DNA of 8,142 bases from JBKPNX01 sp050729115 (GTDB lineage Bacteria; Pseudomonadota; Alphaproteobacteria; Geminicoccales; Geminicoccaceae), in NCBI GenBank assembly GCA_050729115.1, contig JBOHKK010000289.1, forward strand, positions 1-8,142. The letters are read 5' to 3'. The notes beneath the pieces are model-generated. The model saw nothing but the letters and a program-made list of their open reading frames with translations. It did no database searches and was not told where the DNA came from. Shown here one piece after another: positions 6,072-8,142 of the stretch. The position numbers and the translations under genes were made by a program. The number at the start of each line of letters is the position of its first letter. The first letter of the stretch is position 1.

Positions 6072-7940
6072 TTGAGGTCCGTCGAAGACTGCCAGCGAGC
6101 AGCGGCGAGTCCCGATGGGCCGCGTGCGATCGACTTGCTGCACAGCCCGCAGACGTTCGATCGACTGGCGCGGCTCGCATCTCGCCTCCTCGAGGCGCCG
6201 ACGGCTCTGATCGCGATGGCGATCGAAGACCGACAGATCCTGGTGGGCGCGCATGGCCCGCCGGAGCCTCCGGCGAACTGGCACGAGAATCCGCTGTCGC
6301 ACGCCCTCTGCAAGCACTTGGTCGCCGGCAACGCTCCCCTCGTCATAGCCGATGCGCGCAGCCACCCGCTGGTGCGCGACCACCCCGCCGTTCGCGACCT
6401 GAACGCGCTCGCCTGTCTCGGCGTCCCGCTGCTCGGGCCGGACGGCGAGATCCTTGGTGCCGTCTGCGCCATGGATAGCACACCTCGCGACTGGTCCGAA
6501 GATGATATCGAGACCTTGACCATCCTGAGCCAGGCGGTGACGAGCGAGATCGGCGCGGCTATCTTTCGACGGGAGCGCGAGCGCTTCGAACAGGCGCAAA
6601 GGGCTGGCGAGGCGCGCACCACCGAGATCCTGGAGAGCATCGGCGACCCCTTCTACGCCATCGATCGCGAGTGGCGCCTGCTGTACGCGAATCGCCATGC
6701 TGAACGGCTGTGGGCCCGGCCGCGTGACGAGATTCTGGGGCGCACCGTGTTCGAGATCTTCCCGGCGTTCGCCGGTTCCGAGACGCACCGGGCGTGCGAG
6801 CAAGCCATGGCTGAAGGCCGGCCGTTGCGGATCGAGACCTTCGCCCGGATCCTTGGCGCGCCGGTGGAAGTCAACGTGTTTCCCAGCCCATCGGGCCTGT
6901 CCGTCTCCTTTCGCGACATCAGCGAGCGCAAGCGCATGGAGGAGGCGCTGCGCGAACGTGACAACATCCTGAGCCTGGCGGAGCGCGCCGCCGGAATCGG
7001 CATCTGGGACGTGGACCTCGCCACGGGCATGGTGCGCGGCACCCCGCAGTTCTTCCAGCTGTTCGGGCTCGAGCCCGCCGACGATCCCGTGCCGATCGAG
7101 GCGATGCGCGCGGTCCGCCACCCCGACGATCGCAACGGCGTGATCCGGGGCTTCAAGGAGGCGCTCGAGAGCGGCACCGATCACTACGAGATGGAGTACC
7201 GGATCTTTCGCCCGGACGGCCAGGTGCGCTGGATCTTCGGCCGCGGCAGGGTCATCCGCGACGCCACCGGCCAACCGGTACGCTACGGTGGCGTCGATAT
7301 CGACATCACTGAGCGCAAACACATGGAGGAGCGGCAGAAACTGCTGGTCGCCGAGCTCTCTCACCGGGTCAAGAACACGCTCGCCTCGATCCAGAGCATC
7401 GCCAACCAGAGCCTGGCGGACGGACGGCCGCTCGAGGAGGCGCGCGACGTCTTTTTGCGGCGCCTGCGGGCGCTCGCCCAGGCGCACAGCCTGCTGACCG
7501 AGAGCGAGTGGCGCGGCGCCAGGCTGTCGGCGCTGGTCGAAGGTGAGTTCCAACCTTATGGCAAGCGGGTCAGCTTTGCCGGCGAGGATCTCGTGCTCGC
7601 CCCGAGGGCGGCCTTGATCGTGGGCCTGGTCCTGCACGAGCTCGCGACCAATGCCGCCAAGCATGGTGCGCTTGCCGCCCACAAAGGGCGGGTCAAGGTG
7701 GCTTGGGGCAGCAACGGCCAGCGCTTTCGCCTCACCTGGCGCGAGAACGGCGGGCCTGCGGTGTCGGCCCCGGCGCAACGGGGTTTCGGGTCGAGCCTCC
7801 TCGAGCGGGCCGTGACGTACGAGCTGCAGGGGCGAGCCAACCTCGAATTCGCCGCCAAGGGCGTTCGCTACGAGCTCGACGCCCCGCTTCGGGAGCTTGT
7901 CGCACCTGACCATCCAATGGCCAGCGACCCTGGCTGCTAG
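6072..7940 (+). CDS. GAF-PAS-PAS HWE-family sensor histidine kinase
   Basis: A 622-residue soluble kinase with no membrane segment, so it should sense a cytoplasmic signal. The GAF domain spans about 22-165 (LGVPLLGPDGEILGAVCAMD at its core). PAS 1 spans about 182-290, ending in FRDISERKRMEEAL. PAS 2 (PAS_3 type, with PDGQVRWIFGRG) spans about 298-418, ending in DITERKHMEE. The HWE kinase domain spans about 425-605: phospho-accepting H431 in AELSHRVKNTLA, N-box HELATNAAKHGAL at 522-534, W556-x-E558 in LTWRENGG, and GFGSSLLERAV at 571-581. H522, W556 and E558 are the residues that name the HWE family. All catalytic motifs are intact. PAS or GAF domains of this kind may bind a flavin, haem or small ligand; none can be assigned here. 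No response regulator gene is adjacent, so it is an orphan. HWE/HisKA_2 kinases are frequent in alphaproteobacteria, and some act on the stress regulator PhyR. It is divergent from the solute-binding remnant, sharing a 114-bp gap. Confidence 0.95.
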   Translation: MRSVEDCQRAAASPDGPRAIDLLHSPQTFDRLARLASRLLEAPTALIAMAIEDRQILVGAHGPPEPPANWHENPLSHALCKHLVAGNAPLVIADARSHPLVRDHPAVRDLNALACLGVPLLGPDGEILGAVCAMDSTPRDWSEDDIETLTILSQAVTSEIGAAIFRRERERFEQAQRAGEARTTEILESIGDPFYAIDREWRLLYANRHAERLWARPRDEILGRTVFEIFPAFAGSETHRACEQAMAEGRPLRIETFARILGAPVEVNVFPSPSGLSVSFRDISERKRMEEALRERDNILSLAERAAGIGIWDVDLATGMVRGTPQFFQLFGLEPADDPVPIEAMRAVRHPDDRNGVIRGFKEALESGTDHYEMEYRIFRPDGQVRWIFGRGRVIRDATGQPVRYGGVDIDITERKHMEERQKLLVAELSHRVKNTLASIQSIANQSLADGRPLEEARDVFLRRLRALAQAHSLLTESEWRGARLSALVEGEFQPYGKRVSFAGEDLVLAPRAALIVGLVLHELATNAAKHGALAAHKGRVKVAWGSNGQRFRLTWRENGGPAVSAPAQRGFGSSLLERAVTYELQGRANLEFAAKGVRYELDAPLRELVAPDHPMASDPGC

Positions 7941-7971
7941 CGCAGAGACGCATTCCCTTGATTCAAAATCC

Positions 7972-7987
7972 TTGCCGGGCTTGACCC
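7972..7987. repeat. Partial copy of the REP-like repeat
   Basis: TTGCCGGGCTTGACCC here is identical to 8061-8076 in the repeat at the window end, 89 bp further on. Only the left half is present; the pairing arm is not, suggesting a decayed or nested copy. It lies 32 nt after the kinase stop. Confidence 0.65.
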
Positions 7988-8060
7988 ACGCCTGTCCGGT
8001 TAACGAGCGCCGCCCATCGTCAAATGTGCGTGACGAGCACTGCAGCACCCTAAATTGTCA

Positions 8061-8142
8061 TTGCCGGGCTTGACCCGGCAATCCACGGCCCCGACTGGGC
8101 GACGACTTCGCTCGATCGAGCTGTGGATGCGCGGGTCAAGCC
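8061..8142. repeat. REP-like palindromic intergenic repeat, cut by window end
   Basis: TTGCCGGG (8061-8068), CTTGA, CCCGGCAA (8074-8081) is a perfect 8-bp hairpin. A larger inverted repeat pairs 8067-8086 with 8123-8142 (about 17 of 20 positions match). The right arm reaches the last base, so the element probably continues. The sequence ATTGCCGGGCTTGACCCGGC with GGATGCGCGGGTCAAGCC is typical of the dispersed palindromic elements of Bradyrhizobium and relatives (from memory). It may terminate or stabilise the kinase transcript. Confidence 0.75.

Noticed and set aside
5547..8048. An 833-codon open frame on the - strand spanning the kinase gene
   Set aside because: Most of it is the antisense shadow of the well-supported kinase. 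Only the part from the ATG at 5957 reads as a real protein start, with a signal peptide and solute-binding motifs.

Overview
This is a GC-rich window that most likely comes from an alphaproteobacterium, probably Hyphomicrobiales/Bradyrhizobium-like. The evidence is an HWE-family histidine kinase, a DUF3008 small protein behind an EcfG-type promoter candidate, remains of a lactose-type ABC transporter/GH42 locus, and a REP-like palindromic repeat at the right edge of the kind common in Bradyrhizobium intergenic DNA. The organism call is inference from gene content.

Left part (1-3057): two consecutive + strand genes encode secreted- or injected-type accessory proteins. The first (91-1536) carries the eCIS core domain (DUF4157) with an intact HELTH motif and a C-terminal domain with a degenerate second HExxH-like motif. 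The second (1699-2676) shares the first gene's 36-residue N-terminal leader and a short FGHDF motif. It lacks the DUF4157 catalytic core and ends in a domain I do not recognise. DUF4157 proteins are often linked to extracellular contractile injection systems (eCIS), but no eCIS structural gene is in the window. A small HEAT-repeat-like gene (2686-3057, - strand) converges on the second gene, with only 9 bp between the stops. This left block is the most novel part of the window.

Middle part (3058-5367): a 321-bp stretch without a confident gene is followed by a - strand sigma-54 activator with no N-terminal sensory domain (AAA+ core plus Fis-type HTH, PspF-like layout). After a 530-bp gap comes a 63-residue DUF3008 gene with a perfect Shine-Dalgarno sequence and a GGAAC-N16-CGTT match to the alphaproteobacterial general stress (EcfG) promoter.

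Right part (5368-8142): a composite pseudogene on the - strand joins the first ~100 residues of a sugar-binding ABC transporter protein, out of frame, to the last ~95 residues of a GH42 beta-galactosidase. This looks like the scar of an internal deletion in a lactose-type operon. Divergent from it is a complete GAF-PAS-PAS-HWE histidine kinase with a TTG start and a strong ribosome binding site. The window ends in an intergenic repeat that runs off the edge.

Kinases of the HWE/HisKA_2 group are known inputs to the PhyR-EcfG general stress response, so the kinase and the DUF3008 gene may belong to the same response. No phyR, nepR or ecfG is visible, so this is a hypothesis only.
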